From: Schaalia sp. lx-260 | Lineage (GTDB): Bacteria > Actinomycetota > Actinomycetes > Actinomycetales > Actinomycetaceae | NCBI RefSeq assembly: GCF_021083645.1 | Contig: NZ_JAJNRQ010000001.1 | Coordinates: 372,001-436,000 of the forward strand | Length of the DNA stretch: 64,000 bases | Reading direction: 5' to 3' | In this document: positions 54,091 through 62,737 of the stretch, piece after piece | How the letters are laid out: every line of letters begins with the position of its first letter | Numbering within the stretch: position 1 is the first letter of the stretch | Made by a program: the position numbers and the translations under genes | Notes under the pieces: generated by a model | Told to the model about the DNA's origin: nothing | The model's input: the letters and a program-made list of their open reading frames with translations, nothing else | Databases searched by the model: none

Positions 54091-56037
54091 ATGAAACGCG
54101 AACTCTTCATTGACATAGAAACTTTCAGCGAAGTCAATCTTGGTAGGGCGGGCATGTACCGCTACGCCCACGATCCATCTTTTGAGCTGTTGCTCCTGTC
54201 CTACTCCTGGGACGCGGGTTCAGTCCAGACCATTGACGTCGCCTCGGGTGAGTCAATCCCCGCTGACGTGCTGGCCGCACTTGATGACCCGGGAATCACG
54301 AAGTGGGCGTTCAATGCGGCTTTTGAGCGCACCTGCCTCTCCGCTCATTTGGGGAGGCAACTGTCTCCTCGTGGGTGGCGGTGTCACATGGTCTGGGCAG
54401 CAGCCCTCGGACTGCCACTCTCCCTGGACGGCGTGTCCATAGTGCTCAAACTTACCTGCGCAAAACTATCCACCGGTAAAGAGCTCATTCGGTTCTTCTC
54501 CGTCCCAGCCAAACCATCCCTGCTCAACAATGGCCTGACCCGAAACCTCCCCGGTCACGTACCAGACAAGTGGGAACAGTTCAAGACCTATAACGCGAGG
54601 GACGTGGAGGCAGAACTGGAACTGCATGCCAAGCTCTCACCTTTCCCGTTGCCTGAGCAGGTGTGGAGCGAGTACTGGGACGACCAGACCATCAACGACC
54701 GAGGCATCCACCTTGACCTCGACCTAGCCGATGCGGCGATTGAGTTGGATAAGCAGGTGCGGGAGAAGAACCTCGCCCGCTCCAGTGAGCTCACTGGCTT
54801 GGATAATCCGAACAGCCCGTTGCAGCTTAAAGACTGGGCTGCCACGCGTGGCGTCACTATGGGGTCGATGGGCAAGCAAGAAGTACAAGACACCCTCACC
54901 GCCACCACCGACCCAGTAGTCAAAGAAGTACTTGCGCTGCGGCTCGAGCTCTCGAAGTCGTCAGTGCGTAAGTACGAGGCGATGACCTCCAGCGCTGACC
55001 CGAAGGATCATCGGGCGCGGGGGTTGATACAGTTCCACGGGGCAGCCAGAACAGGACGCTGGGCAGGCCGCCTGATCCAAGTTCAAAACCTGCCCCGCAA
55101 CTACCTACCCGACCTTGACGCCGCACGCGCCCTGATCAAAGACCGCAACCTGACAGCGTTGGAAATGCTGTACGACTCCGTACCAGATGTCCTCTCCCAG
55201 CTCATCCGTACCGCGTTTATCCCACGTGAGGGGTGTGAGTTCATTGTTGCTGACTACTCGGCCATCGAAGCCCGCGTGATCGCCTGGCTGGCCGGAGAAG
55301 ACTGGCGGCTGGACCTGTTCAAGCGGGGTGGGGATATTTACTGCCAGTCCGCATCCCAAATGTTCGGTGTCCCTGTGGAGAAGCACGGGGTGAACGCGCA
55401 TTTGCGGCAGAAGGGGAAGATCGCAGAACTCGCCTGTGGATACGGCGGCTCCGTAGGAGCGCTAGAAAACATGGGAGCCCTCCGCATGGGTTTGTCCGAG
55501 GATGAGCTGCCGGGGCTGGTGAGTGCGTGGCGGGAAGCTAACCCAGCGATCGTGGACTTCTGGTGGGCCATAGACCAAGCAGCCCAGCAAGCCCTCACCA
55601 CAGGACGCCCCACTTCGACTCATGGCATTACGTTCACCCGCGAGGCCGGAATCCTGTTCTGCTGTTTACTTTCAGGGCGTCGCTTGGCATACCCAGGAGC
55701 CACGATCACCACCGGGCGGTTCGGGCGGGAAGTCATCACCTGTCAAGGGCAGAACACGGCCAAACGTTGGGACTTGATCGAAACCTACGGACCCAAATTG
55801 GTGGAGAACATTGTCCAAGCAACCGCCCGCGACCTCCTCGCCTATGCGATTCACACTGTGGAGGCTAAGGGGTGGCCGGTAGTCATGCATGTTCACGATG
55901 AACTCATCATCGAAGTCCCAATCCGAACCGTCACCGTCGATGAAATCGCCAATGCAATGTGCCAATCACCAGCCTGGGCTGCTGGTTTGCCGCTGGATGC
56001 GGATGGTTACCGGTGTGATTACTACATGAAGGACTGA
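54091..56037 (+). CDS. Phage DNA polymerase, family A
   Basis: A 648-residue polymerase. Residues 1-190 form a 3'-5' exonuclease-like domain (LFIDIETFSEVNL with Exo I DIE; later Asp in YNARDVEAE). The polymerase part shows motif A FIVADYSAIEARVIAWLAG, motif B HLRQKGKIAELACGYGG and motif C VMHVHDELIIEV. It lacks the 5' nuclease domain of Pol I, as usual for this phage group. ATG 54091 has AAGGA 9 nt upstream; the frame upstream to 54025 is not needed. It copies the element's DNA together with the primase-helicase at 57421. Confidence 0.92.
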   Translation: MKRELFIDIETFSEVNLGRAGMYRYAHDPSFELLLLSYSWDAGSVQTIDVASGESIPADVLAALDDPGITKWAFNAAFERTCLSAHLGRQLSPRGWRCHMVWAAALGLPLSLDGVSIVLKLTCAKLSTGKELIRFFSVPAKPSLLNNGLTRNLPGHVPDKWEQFKTYNARDVEAELELHAKLSPFPLPEQVWSEYWDDQTINDRGIHLDLDLADAAIELDKQVREKNLARSSELTGLDNPNSPLQLKDWAATRGVTMGSMGKQEVQDTLTATTDPVVKEVLALRLELSKSSVRKYEAMTSSADPKDHRARGLIQFHGAARTGRWAGRLIQVQNLPRNYLPDLDAARALIKDRNLTALEMLYDSVPDVLSQLIRTAFIPREGCEFIVADYSAIEARVIAWLAGEDWRLDLFKRGGDIYCQSASQMFGVPVEKHGVNAHLRQKGKIAELACGYGGSVGALENMGALRMGLSEDELPGLVSAWREANPAIVDFWWAIDQAAQQALTTGRPTSTHGITFTREAGILFCCLLSGRRLAYPGATITTGRFGREVITCQGQNTAKRWDLIETYGPKLVENIVQATARDLLAYAIHTVEAKGWPVVMHVHDELIIEVPIRTVTVDEIANAMCQSPAWAAGLPLDADGYRCDYYMKD

Positions 56038-56057
56038 CCGGAAACAGTTTGCGTATC

Positions 56058-56103
56058 GGGGGTTATAAACCGGCCCGCCTGGAAGCCCTCCTGGTAGAGC
56101 CGG
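56058..56103 (+). repeat. Repeat element B
   Basis: GGGGGTTATAAACC followed by CGGC...GCCG around CCTGGAAGCCCTCCTGG. It matches element A in the hairpin and the central loop while its closing stem uses different pairs. It lies 20 nt after the polymerase stop and 54 nt before the antirepressor ATG. Confidence 0.65.
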
Positions 56104-56156
56104 TACGCCCAATCCTTATCTTGTCGTCTAGGTGCTGGCTCTAGAAAGGAGCCAGC

Positions 56157-56945
56157 ATGGCTACCACGAACGCTTTGCAGGTCTTTAACCATGAGGCATT
56201 CGGAACCATCCGCACCACCACCGACGAAAACGGCCAGATCCTATTCGGCGGGAAAGATGTTGCCACTGCTCTGGGATACAGCAACACCAAGGATGCGCTC
56301 GGGCGTCACTGCAAGGGGGTCGTGAAACGCTACCCCCTTGAAACCCCAGGCGGCATACAGCAAATCCGTTTCATTACCGAAGCCGACCTCTACCGCCTGA
56401 TTGTCTCCTCGCACTTGGCGGCAGCAGAGCGTTTTGAGGCGTGGGTGATGGAAGAAGTCCTGCCCAGTATCCGCCGCCACGGCATCTATGCCGTTGACTC
56501 GCTTTTGGATAACGATGATTTCTTGCAGGCCGCGATCGAGCATTTGCGCGCCGAGCGAATGGCCCGCCTGGCAGCCGAACAGGCCCTAGCCGAGGCCGCA
56601 CCTAAAGCCTCCTACTACGACGTCGTTTTAGCCTCGCCTTCGCTGGTGACAATGACCGCGATCGCTAAGGACTATGGGCTCTCAGCCAAGAAACTCAATG
56701 CGCTGCTGGCCCAGGCGAAGGTGCAGTTCAAGCAATCGGGCCAGTGGTTCCTCTACGCCCACCATGCCAACAAGGGCTACACCCAGTCCAAGACATTCAC
56801 CCTGCCTGATGGGCAGGTGCGGATGCATACCCAGTGGACCCAAGCCGGACGGCTGTTCATCTATGACCTGCTGAAAAACCGTTTCGGAATCCTGCCCGTT
56901 GTCGAACAGGCCCATGCTGCCATCGAGAGTGAGGATGACAAATGA
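56157..56945 (+). CDS. Phage antirepressor, BRO-N and KilAC domains
   Basis: 262 residues. The N-terminal BRO domain has ALQVFNHEAFGTIRT, VATALGYSNTKDALGRHCKG and an acidic LYRLIVSSHLAAAERFEAWV; the C-terminal KilAC domain has LVTMTAIAKDYGLSAKKLNA and the conserved WTQAGRLFIYDLL. Such proteins counteract phage repressors or bind DNA in lytic control. AAAGGAG lies 7 nt before ATG. Overlaps the next gene by 4 nt. Confidence 0.92.
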   Translation: MATTNALQVFNHEAFGTIRTTTDENGQILFGGKDVATALGYSNTKDALGRHCKGVVKRYPLETPGGIQQIRFITEADLYRLIVSSHLAAAERFEAWVMEEVLPSIRRHGIYAVDSLLDNDDFLQAAIEHLRAERMARLAAEQALAEAAPKASYYDVVLASPSLVTMTAIAKDYGLSAKKLNALLAQAKVQFKQSGQWFLYAHHANKGYTQSKTFTLPDGQVRMHTQWTQAGRLFIYDLLKNRFGILPVVEQAHAAIESEDDK

Positions 56946-57424
56946 GCACCACCCGCATCCAAGACACCTCGCTTGGTGAGCTGATGGCTGCTGCTGGTAT
57001 CGGTATCGAAACCACAAACGCTGAGGGTTACCCGGACTCGACCACCTTCCAGGCGCTGCGCCGGGTGCAGCGAGCTGAGTTTGGTTACCGGCCGCTGACC
57101 TACATTTGCTCACCCTACCGAGGTGACGTGGAAGCCAACACAGAACTAGCCAGGCAGTTGTGCGCCCTCGCAGTGAAGCGCAAAAAGATCCCTTTGGCTC
57201 CACACCTGTTGTTCCCGCAATTCATGGACGACGACCTTGACTCTGACCGTGAATTGGCGATGTTCATGAACCGCATCATGCTGGGCAAATGCGAATCCCT
57301 GTGGGTCTGGGAAGAAGACATCACTGCCGGGATGCGCCTGGAAATCGAATGGGCATCCCTCTACAAGCACCCGTTGCCGATCACCTACATCAATCGCACC
57401 GAATTAATGGAGGTACGCCCGTGA
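56942..57424 (+). CDS. DUF7768/DUF4406-like phage protein (nucleoside 2-deoxyribosyltransferase fold)
   Basis: 160 residues. After a variable N-terminal 55 residues, the motif LTYICSPYRGDVEANTELAR and the later ITAGMRLEIEWA fit the DUF4406/DUF7768 group with a nucleoside 2-deoxyribosyltransferase-like fold. It may alter or salvage nucleotides during phage growth; no activity can be assigned. Overlaps on both sides indicate one operon. Confidence 0.75.
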   Translation: MSTTRIQDTSLGELMAAAGIGIETTNAEGYPDSTTFQALRRVQRAEFGYRPLTYICSPYRGDVEANTELARQLCALAVKRKKIPLAPHLLFPQFMDDDLDSDRELAMFMNRIMLGKCESLWVWEEDITAGMRLEIEWASLYKHPLPITYINRTELMEVRP

Positions 57425-59688
57425 ACCCCATGACCATGTATGCCTCCGAAGTAACCGGGCAGGCACAAAACACCCACTACCCACACCAGCATGTTGTGGC
57501 CAGTTTGGATGATTTGACGGCTGTTGTGGTCTTCGATCATGTGGTCGCTGAGTATGAGGGTGGCCAGCGCGGCAACTCCCGGTTCCTAACCTCGGACTGC
57601 CTGGTGATGGACGTGGACAACGACCATTCTGAAACCGAGACGGAGTGGGTGACCCCAAGCCACCTTGCTGAGCTCATGCTCGGTGTCCCTTTCATGGCAG
57701 CCACCAGCCGGAACCACATGAAACCAAAAGGCACCAGTAGTGCCCGGCCGAGGTTCCACGTCTACCTACCCATCAACCCAGTGTCGGACGCGGAAGCCTA
57801 CGCTGCGCTCAAACGTCAACTGGCTGCGCAGGTGCCGGTATTCGATTCGAACGCGTTGGATGCGGGGCGGTTTATCTACGGCAACATGGACGCCAAAATG
57901 CAGGCCATAGACGGCGAGAGCCCCGTCGATGAATGGCTGGCCCGCGACCTGTTCGCCGAGTTTGACCAGGCCTCATCCCTGATTGGTGAAGGTTCTCGTA
58001 ACGCGACCTTGTCTCGTTTCGCCGGGCGGGTGCTGATCCGTTACGGCACCACCGAGCGAGCCCGAGAACTGTTCAACCAGAAAGCTGCGCTGTGCGACCC
58101 GCCCCTGCCAGGTTTTGAGGTGGAGCAGATCTGGGCCTCAGCTACCAGGTTTGCCAAGCATGTGTTTTCTCAGGATGGGTATGTGCCGCCTGAGCAGTAC
58201 GCCGAAGGGGCATGTTCATTGAAGCCTGGTGATTATTCGGATGTGGGTCAGGCTGAGGTGTTGTGCCGTGAATACGGGCATCTACTCAAGCATTCTCCGG
58301 CCACGGACTTTGTCACCTACAACGGCTCCTATTGGGAAGAATCCGAACCACGCGCCCAAGGCATGAGCCAAAACCTCACCGGCCGCCAACTCGACGAAGC
58401 CCTCATCGCGGTCGCTGACGCAAAAGAAGCCATGAACCAAACCGGTGCAACCGGCCTGCTGGTGGCGATGAGTAAAATCAAAGCCATCTCCGCGATGAAC
58501 CCCACCCAGCGTCAAGCCTGGCATGCTCACGAGGACGCGATGGAGTATTACAAGTTTGCTCTCAAACGACGCGAATCGCGTGGAGTGGCTAACGCGCTAC
58601 GAGAAGCCCGGCCGATGCTGCAAATCCTGCCCACCGACCTCGACGCCGACGCGTTCCTCATCAACACGCCCTCAGCAACCTACAACCTCATCGAAGGTAT
58701 GGGTTCGGCGCGGGGCCACGACCCAGCAGACCTGATCACCAAACAAACCACCGTCGACCCCAACCAGGACGGCAAAGAGATCTGGGAGCAGGCCCTGGAC
58801 ACCTTCTTCCAAGGCGACCGTGAGCTAATCGGCTATGCACAGCGCATCGTCGGCCTGGCAGCCTTCGGTAAAGTCATGGTCGAAGCCCTCATCATCGCTT
58901 ACGGAGACGGACGCAACGGTAAATCCACGTTCTGGAACACCATCGCTCGCGTGTTCGGATCCTATGCCGGGAACCTTTCAGCGGACGTGCTCACCATCGG
59001 AGCCAAACGCAACGTCAAACCCGAACTGGCCGAAGCCAAAGGCAAACGCCTCCTCATCGCCGCTGAGCTCGAAGAAGGCATGCGGCTCAACACCTCGAAC
59101 GTCAAACAACTGTGTTCGACTGACGAGATATATGCGGAGAAGAAATACAAGGCTCCTTTCGCCTACACCCCAACCCACACTCTCGTTCTCTACACCAACC
59201 ACCTACCCAGGGTCGGTGGCATGGACCCAGGCATCTGGCGGCGTCTTATCGTGATCCCGTTCCAGGCCCGCATCGAAGGCAGCCAGGACATTAAGAACTA
59301 CGCCGACTACCTCTACAACCATGCTGGTGGGGCGATCCTGTCTTGGATCATGGAAGGCGCCAGGCGCATCCATGCTGAGGGTTTCCACCTGACCCATCCG
59401 CGTGTGGTGGCTGAAGCGATCGGGGCGTATAGGGATAACAACGACTGGCTTACGCCCTTCCTTGATGAGCGCTGCGAGGTCGGCGAGAACCTGAGTGAAG
59501 CATCGGGGCGGGTCTATTCCACCTACAGGGCTTTCGCAGCGGAGCGAGGAGAGTACGCCCGTTCCACCACCGACTTCTACGAAGCCCTCGAACAACGAGG
59601 GTTCGGCAGATATCGGAACAGTCGCGGCAAGTTCATCAAAGGCCTTGTCCTACGCAGCGACTTTGAAGCCGTAAGCACCAGTTTTTGA
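57421..59688 (+). CDS. P4/D5-type phage primase-helicase
   Basis: About 755 residues. The N-terminal part (about 40-190) holds FLTSDCLVMDVDNDHSETET and GRFIYGNMD, a primase-like (PriCT/AEP-type) region; the middle is a D5-N-like helical region; the C-terminal third is an SF3 helicase with Walker A AYGDGRNGKSTFWNTI, Walker B LLIAAELEEG and VLYTNHLPRVGG. It unwinds and primes phage DNA. GTG 57421 overlaps the previous stop; the frame continues upstream to 57289 without a ribosome site. The inverted repeat right after its stop is a candidate origin. Confidence 0.9.
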   Translation: MNPMTMYASEVTGQAQNTHYPHQHVVASLDDLTAVVVFDHVVAEYEGGQRGNSRFLTSDCLVMDVDNDHSETETEWVTPSHLAELMLGVPFMAATSRNHMKPKGTSSARPRFHVYLPINPVSDAEAYAALKRQLAAQVPVFDSNALDAGRFIYGNMDAKMQAIDGESPVDEWLARDLFAEFDQASSLIGEGSRNATLSRFAGRVLIRYGTTERARELFNQKAALCDPPLPGFEVEQIWASATRFAKHVFSQDGYVPPEQYAEGACSLKPGDYSDVGQAEVLCREYGHLLKHSPATDFVTYNGSYWEESEPRAQGMSQNLTGRQLDEALIAVADAKEAMNQTGATGLLVAMSKIKAISAMNPTQRQAWHAHEDAMEYYKFALKRRESRGVANALREARPMLQILPTDLDADAFLINTPSATYNLIEGMGSARGHDPADLITKQTTVDPNQDGKEIWEQALDTFFQGDRELIGYAQRIVGLAAFGKVMVEALIIAYGDGRNGKSTFWNTIARVFGSYAGNLSADVLTIGAKRNVKPELAEAKGKRLLIAAELEEGMRLNTSNVKQLCSTDEIYAEKKYKAPFAYTPTHTLVLYTNHLPRVGGMDPGIWRRLIVIPFQARIEGSQDIKNYADYLYNHAGGAILSWIMEGARRIHAEGFHLTHPRVVAEAIGAYRDNNDWLTPFLDERCEVGENLSEASGRVYSTYRAFAAERGEYARSTTDFYEALEQRGFGRYRNSRGKFIKGLVLRSDFEAVSTSF

Positions 59689-59716
59689 GAGCCGAGTGCC
59701 GCTCTATGTCACTTTC

Positions 59717-59773
59717 TTCTAGGACTTTCCATATAGGGATAAAAAATACAAACCCTATATAAAAGTTCTAGAA
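59717..59773. repeat. Long imperfect inverted repeat with AT-rich centre, candidate origin
   Basis: TTCTAGGACTTT..ATATAGGG (59717-59738) pairs with CCCTATAT..AAAGTTCTAGAA (59753-59773); only a small internal bulge and a G-U break the stem of about 19 pairs. The 14-nt centre is ATAAAAAATACAAA. It is AT-rich in a GC-rich region, directly after the primase-helicase gene and before VRR-NUC. It may be a replication origin or a strong terminator-like structure without T run. Confidence 0.65.
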
Positions 59774-59830
59774 CGGCACAGCATAGACCAGCACACCAGG
59801 CTCCAAGACCACAAAAATCTTGGAGACACA

Positions 59831-60109
59831 ATGAAAGAACAACAACTCGAAACCCGCCTAACAAGGGCTATTCGCCGGATGGGCGGCATCTGCTGGAAAT
59901 TCACTTCCCCCGGCCTGACGGGCGTCCCAGACCGCATCTGCCTACTGAATGGACGGGCAGTGTTTGTCGAAGTCAAAACCACCGGCAAACACCCCCGCCC
60001 ACTACAAGTCACCCGCATGCGTGAACTGCAGCGTCAGGGTTTCACCTGCATCCTCCTCGACCACCCTGATGGGATCCAGGAGGTGTGTGATGCTCTACAA
60101 GCCGCATAA
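59831..60109 (+). CDS. VRR-NUC domain nuclease
   Basis: A 92-residue stand-alone VRR-NUC protein. GGICWKFTSPGLTGVPDRIC and AVFVEVKTTGKHPRPLQ give the PD and ExK elements of the nuclease core. Small phage VRR-NUC proteins act on branched or single-stranded DNA. Start ATG after CTTGGAGAC. Its end overlaps the helicase gene by 20 nt; the pair VRR-NUC/SNF2-like helicase is a standard feature of this module. Confidence 0.92.
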   Translation: MKEQQLETRLTRAIRRMGGICWKFTSPGLTGVPDRICLLNGRAVFVEVKTTGKHPRPLQVTRMRELQRQGFTCILLDHPDGIQEVCDALQAA

Positions 60110-61451
60110 CTACCAGCAAGTCGCCATCGAGTTCGTCGAAACCCACCCCATCGCAGCCCTCCTGCTTGAGATGGGCCTTGGCAAAAGCTCGATCGCGTTG
60201 ACGGCGATCTGGAACCTCATGTACGACCGCTTCGAAGTCCAGCGCGTGCTGGTGGTGGCTCCTCTTCGTGTGGCGAGGGATACCTGGCCTCTCGAGGCCT
60301 CCAAGTGGGACCACCTAGCAGGACTCACCATGGCAGTGGCCGTCGGGCCAGAAGCAAAGCGCCTTGAAGCACTCCAGGCCGGGGCTGATGTGACGGTGAT
60401 TAACCGGGAGAATGTCACCTGGCTTATCGAACGCAGTGGTGTGGAGTGGCAGTGGGACATGGTCGTCATCGACGAGCTGAGCTCGTTCAAGAATCACCAG
60501 GCCAAGCGCTTCCGCTCCCTGCTCAAAGCCCGCCCGCACGTCAAACGCATCGTGGGCTTGACTGGGACACCGGCCGCCAATGGCCTAGAGGATCTGTGGG
60601 CACAGTTCCGCCTATTGGACATGGGTGAGCGTCTTGGGCGTTACATCACGCATTACCGGCGTGAGTTCTTCGACCCTGACAAGCGCAACAGCATGCAGGT
60701 CTTCTCCTACAAACCCAAACCGGGCGCGGAAGACGAGATCTACAAGCGCATCTCCGATGTCACAATTTCGATGCGCACCTGCGACCACCTCACCCTGCCA
60801 GAGGTCACTTACAACACCATCGACGTGGCCATGGGTGATAAGGGCCGGCGGGCTTACGAGCGGATGCTCAAAGACCTGGTCCTCGAGCTCGAGGGCATGG
60901 AGGTGACGGCGGCTAACGCGGCAGCACTTTCGGGCAAGCTCACCCAAATGGCCTCCGGGGCCTTGTATGACGAGGACGGCAACTGGCACCTCGTCCATGA
61001 GGCCAAGTTGGACGCGTTGGAGGATTTGGTGGAGGTGGCGAATGGGAAGCCGGTGCTGGTGGCCTACTGGTTCGCGCACGACCTCGAACGAATCCAAAAC
61101 AGGTTCCCGCAGGCTCGCCTGCTCAAAACAGGTGCGGACATGAACGCCTGGAACAACGGCCAGATCCCACTGGCGCTAATTCACCCTGCATCGGCCGGTC
61201 ATGGCCTGAACCTGCAGGCTGGTGGCTCGACGCTGGTGTGGTTCACGCTCACCTGGTCCTTGGAGCTCTACCAGCAGACTAATGCCCGCCTATACCGGCA
61301 GGGCCAGCGGGAGCCGGTGGTCGTCCACCACCTCGCTGCCAAGGACACGATTGACCAGAAAATCCTTTCCGCCCTGGCGGTTAAGGACACCACTCAGGCT
61401 GCGTTGATTGATGCGGTCAAAGCAACCATCACTATGGAAGGAGACCGCTGA
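60090..61451 (+). CDS. SNF2-like DEAD/DEAH box helicase of phage module
   Basis: 453 residues. Motif I LLEMGLGKSSIALTAI, motif II VVIDELSSFKN (DELS in place of DEAH), motif III VGLTGTPAANGLEDLW and the C-terminal motifs HPASAGHGLNLQAG and NARLYRQGQREPV are all present. Such proteins translocate on double-stranded DNA, perhaps remodelling replication or recombination complexes with VRR-NUC. ATG 60090 has GGAGG 7 nt upstream; an in-frame extension to 59949 overlaps VRR-NUC and is not likely. The stop overlaps the next ATG (TGATG). Confidence 0.92.
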   Translation: MLYKPHNYQQVAIEFVETHPIAALLLEMGLGKSSIALTAIWNLMYDRFEVQRVLVVAPLRVARDTWPLEASKWDHLAGLTMAVAVGPEAKRLEALQAGADVTVINRENVTWLIERSGVEWQWDMVVIDELSSFKNHQAKRFRSLLKARPHVKRIVGLTGTPAANGLEDLWAQFRLLDMGERLGRYITHYRREFFDPDKRNSMQVFSYKPKPGAEDEIYKRISDVTISMRTCDHLTLPEVTYNTIDVAMGDKGRRAYERMLKDLVLELEGMEVTAANAAALSGKLTQMASGALYDEDGNWHLVHEAKLDALEDLVEVANGKPVLVAYWFAHDLERIQNRFPQARLLKTGADMNAWNNGQIPLALIHPASAGHGLNLQAGGSTLVWFTLTWSLELYQQTNARLYRQGQREPVVVHHLAAKDTIDQKILSALAVKDTTQAALIDAVKATITMEGDR

Positions 61452-61915
61452 TGCATGTCATGACCCGTTACCTCGACACCCGCAAGGCTACCATCGCGGC
61501 CTTAACCGACTACCCACTGATGGAAGCCCAACTCCATTCAGACAACAACACGGCCGAAATTCAAGCCCTGCGTGATGACTTGGCTTCGCCTTCAAGCCCG
61601 CGCCTTGATGGACTGCCTGGTGCGAAGGACCCGCATGCTGGTGAGAACCGACTGGCCGCAACCTTGGATGCAATCAGCATGATTGAACGACGCCAAGAAG
61701 CAGCCCGCCAGTACATGGACTGGTTTCTTCCCGCATGGGCAGCGCTGAGCGAGGATGACCGTTACACGCTGGAAAACTTCTTCCTTGGCCAAGGCTCCCA
61801 AGATGAGCGGGTAGCTGTCATCGAGGCACAGTTTTGCATCCAGCGTGACAGCGTCTACCGCAGGAAGAATCGCGCCGTGGACCGCCTGGCAACCGCACTG
61901 TATGGGCGCATTTAG
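61451..61915 (+). CDS. DUF1492-like / sigma-like phage regulator
   Basis: A helical 154-residue protein. The N-terminal YLDTRKATIAALTDYPLMEA is typical of late-operon activators of this phage group; the C-terminal ALSEDDRYTLENFFLG and FCIQRDSVYRRKNRAVDRLA form a sigma region 4-like HTH. It would activate the packaging and structural genes, but none follow in this window, so its targets are missing or elsewhere. Overlaps the helicase gene by 1 nt. Confidence 0.75.
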   Translation: MHVMTRYLDTRKATIAALTDYPLMEAQLHSDNNTAEIQALRDDLASPSSPRLDGLPGAKDPHAGENRLAATLDAISMIERRQEAARQYMDWFLPAWAALSEDDRYTLENFFLGQGSQDERVAVIEAQFCIQRDSVYRRKNRAVDRLATALYGRI

Positions 61916-61950
61916 CGTTAGACAGTGTCCGAATCCTGCGATAGAAAACC

Positions 61951-61976
61951 ACTTACAGACCACCTACACTGTAAGT
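61951..61976. promoter_or_regulatory. Dyad after the sigma-like gene
   Basis: ACTTACAG and CTGTAAGT are perfect 8-bp arms 10 nt apart, 36 nt after the sigma-like gene and upstream of the HNH gene. It is a possible activator site for a late promoter. Confidence 0.4.
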
Positions 61977-61990
61977 AGTTAAAAATATCC

Positions 61991-62029
61991 CCGGAGCCCC
62001 AGTAGCCAGCTTGGTTGCTGGGGCTCCGG
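61991..62029. repeat. Strong GC-rich stem-loop before the HNH gene
   Basis: CCGGAGCCCCAGTAGCC pairs with GGTTGCTGGGGCTCCGG (17 bp, two wobble pairs) around AGCTT. No T run follows. It may terminate or attenuate transcription into HNH, or be a packaging-related structure. Confidence 0.65.
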
Positions 62030-62058
62030 CGTACCCGCGTGGAAGGTGGTGAGCACCA

Positions 62059-62400
62059 GTGCCTCGTCGCCCGAAGACTCCGTGCCGTTGGCCTGGCTGC
62101 CCAGCCCTCACCGATGGCCGCTACTGTGAAGCCCACGCCAAGGAAGCCGACAGCAACTACCGTCGCTTTGAGCGTGACCCTGAGATCAACAAACGCTACG
62201 GGAGTGCGTGGCGGAAGATCCGCGCGCAGTACGTTGCCAAGCATCCGCTGTGTGAACAGTGCGAGGCCGAAGGGCGTTTGACGCCGGTGGCTGAGGTCCA
62301 CCACATCCGCCCCTTATCTCACGGCGGCACCCACGACGAGAACAACCTGATGAGCCTGTGCAAAGCCCTGCCACTCAAGGCAGACTGCCTTGGATGGTGA
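62059..62400 (+). CDS. HNH endonuclease, frameshifted near its end
   Basis: The frame starts at GTG with GAAGGTGG upstream and gives a small Cys-rich HNH protein: MPRRPKTPCRWPGCPALTDG, KHPLCEQCEAEG, VAEVHHIRPLSHGG and ENNLMSLCKA. It stops at TGA 62398-62400 after a non-family tail (LPLKADCLGW). If one C of CCC at 62366-62368 is removed, the frame continues as KACHSRQTALDGDRW, the expected HNH end, and stays open to 62617. So an extra C disrupts the metal-binding end and the product is probably inactive. HNH proteins of this kind sit beside terminase genes and help packaging; the terminase is missing here. Confidence 0.8.
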   Translation: MPRRPKTPCRWPGCPALTDGRYCEAHAKEADSNYRRFERDPEINKRYGSAWRKIRAQYVAKHPLCEQCEAEGRLTPVAEVHHIRPLSHGGTHDENNLMSLCKALPLKADCLGW

Positions 62401-62737
62401 CCGGTGGCGAAATACGGGGCTGCCGGGTCGCAGGTCTACACCTACTGACGAACCTCAGGAGCATCTCGGGGCTCTGGACCCTGGCCCCAGTCTGGGGAGG
62501 GGCGGTCAGCATCTCTGGGGCTGTTCGGGGTTTCAGCGGGCGTGGCCCCTCGCGCACAAAAGCTCCGAATCAAACAGGGTATTGACTATCACTGTTCGTG
62601 CGGGTTTCTGGGGTTGAATTAGTCCCCGTATCTTCATTGTGCTTTCTACGAGGTGGCATGTCTTGCATATACGTCGTCCAATGACGTTGCGAATTATTTT
62701 TGAACAACCTGGTTCAATTTTAGAGAAAGGTGTCTTT

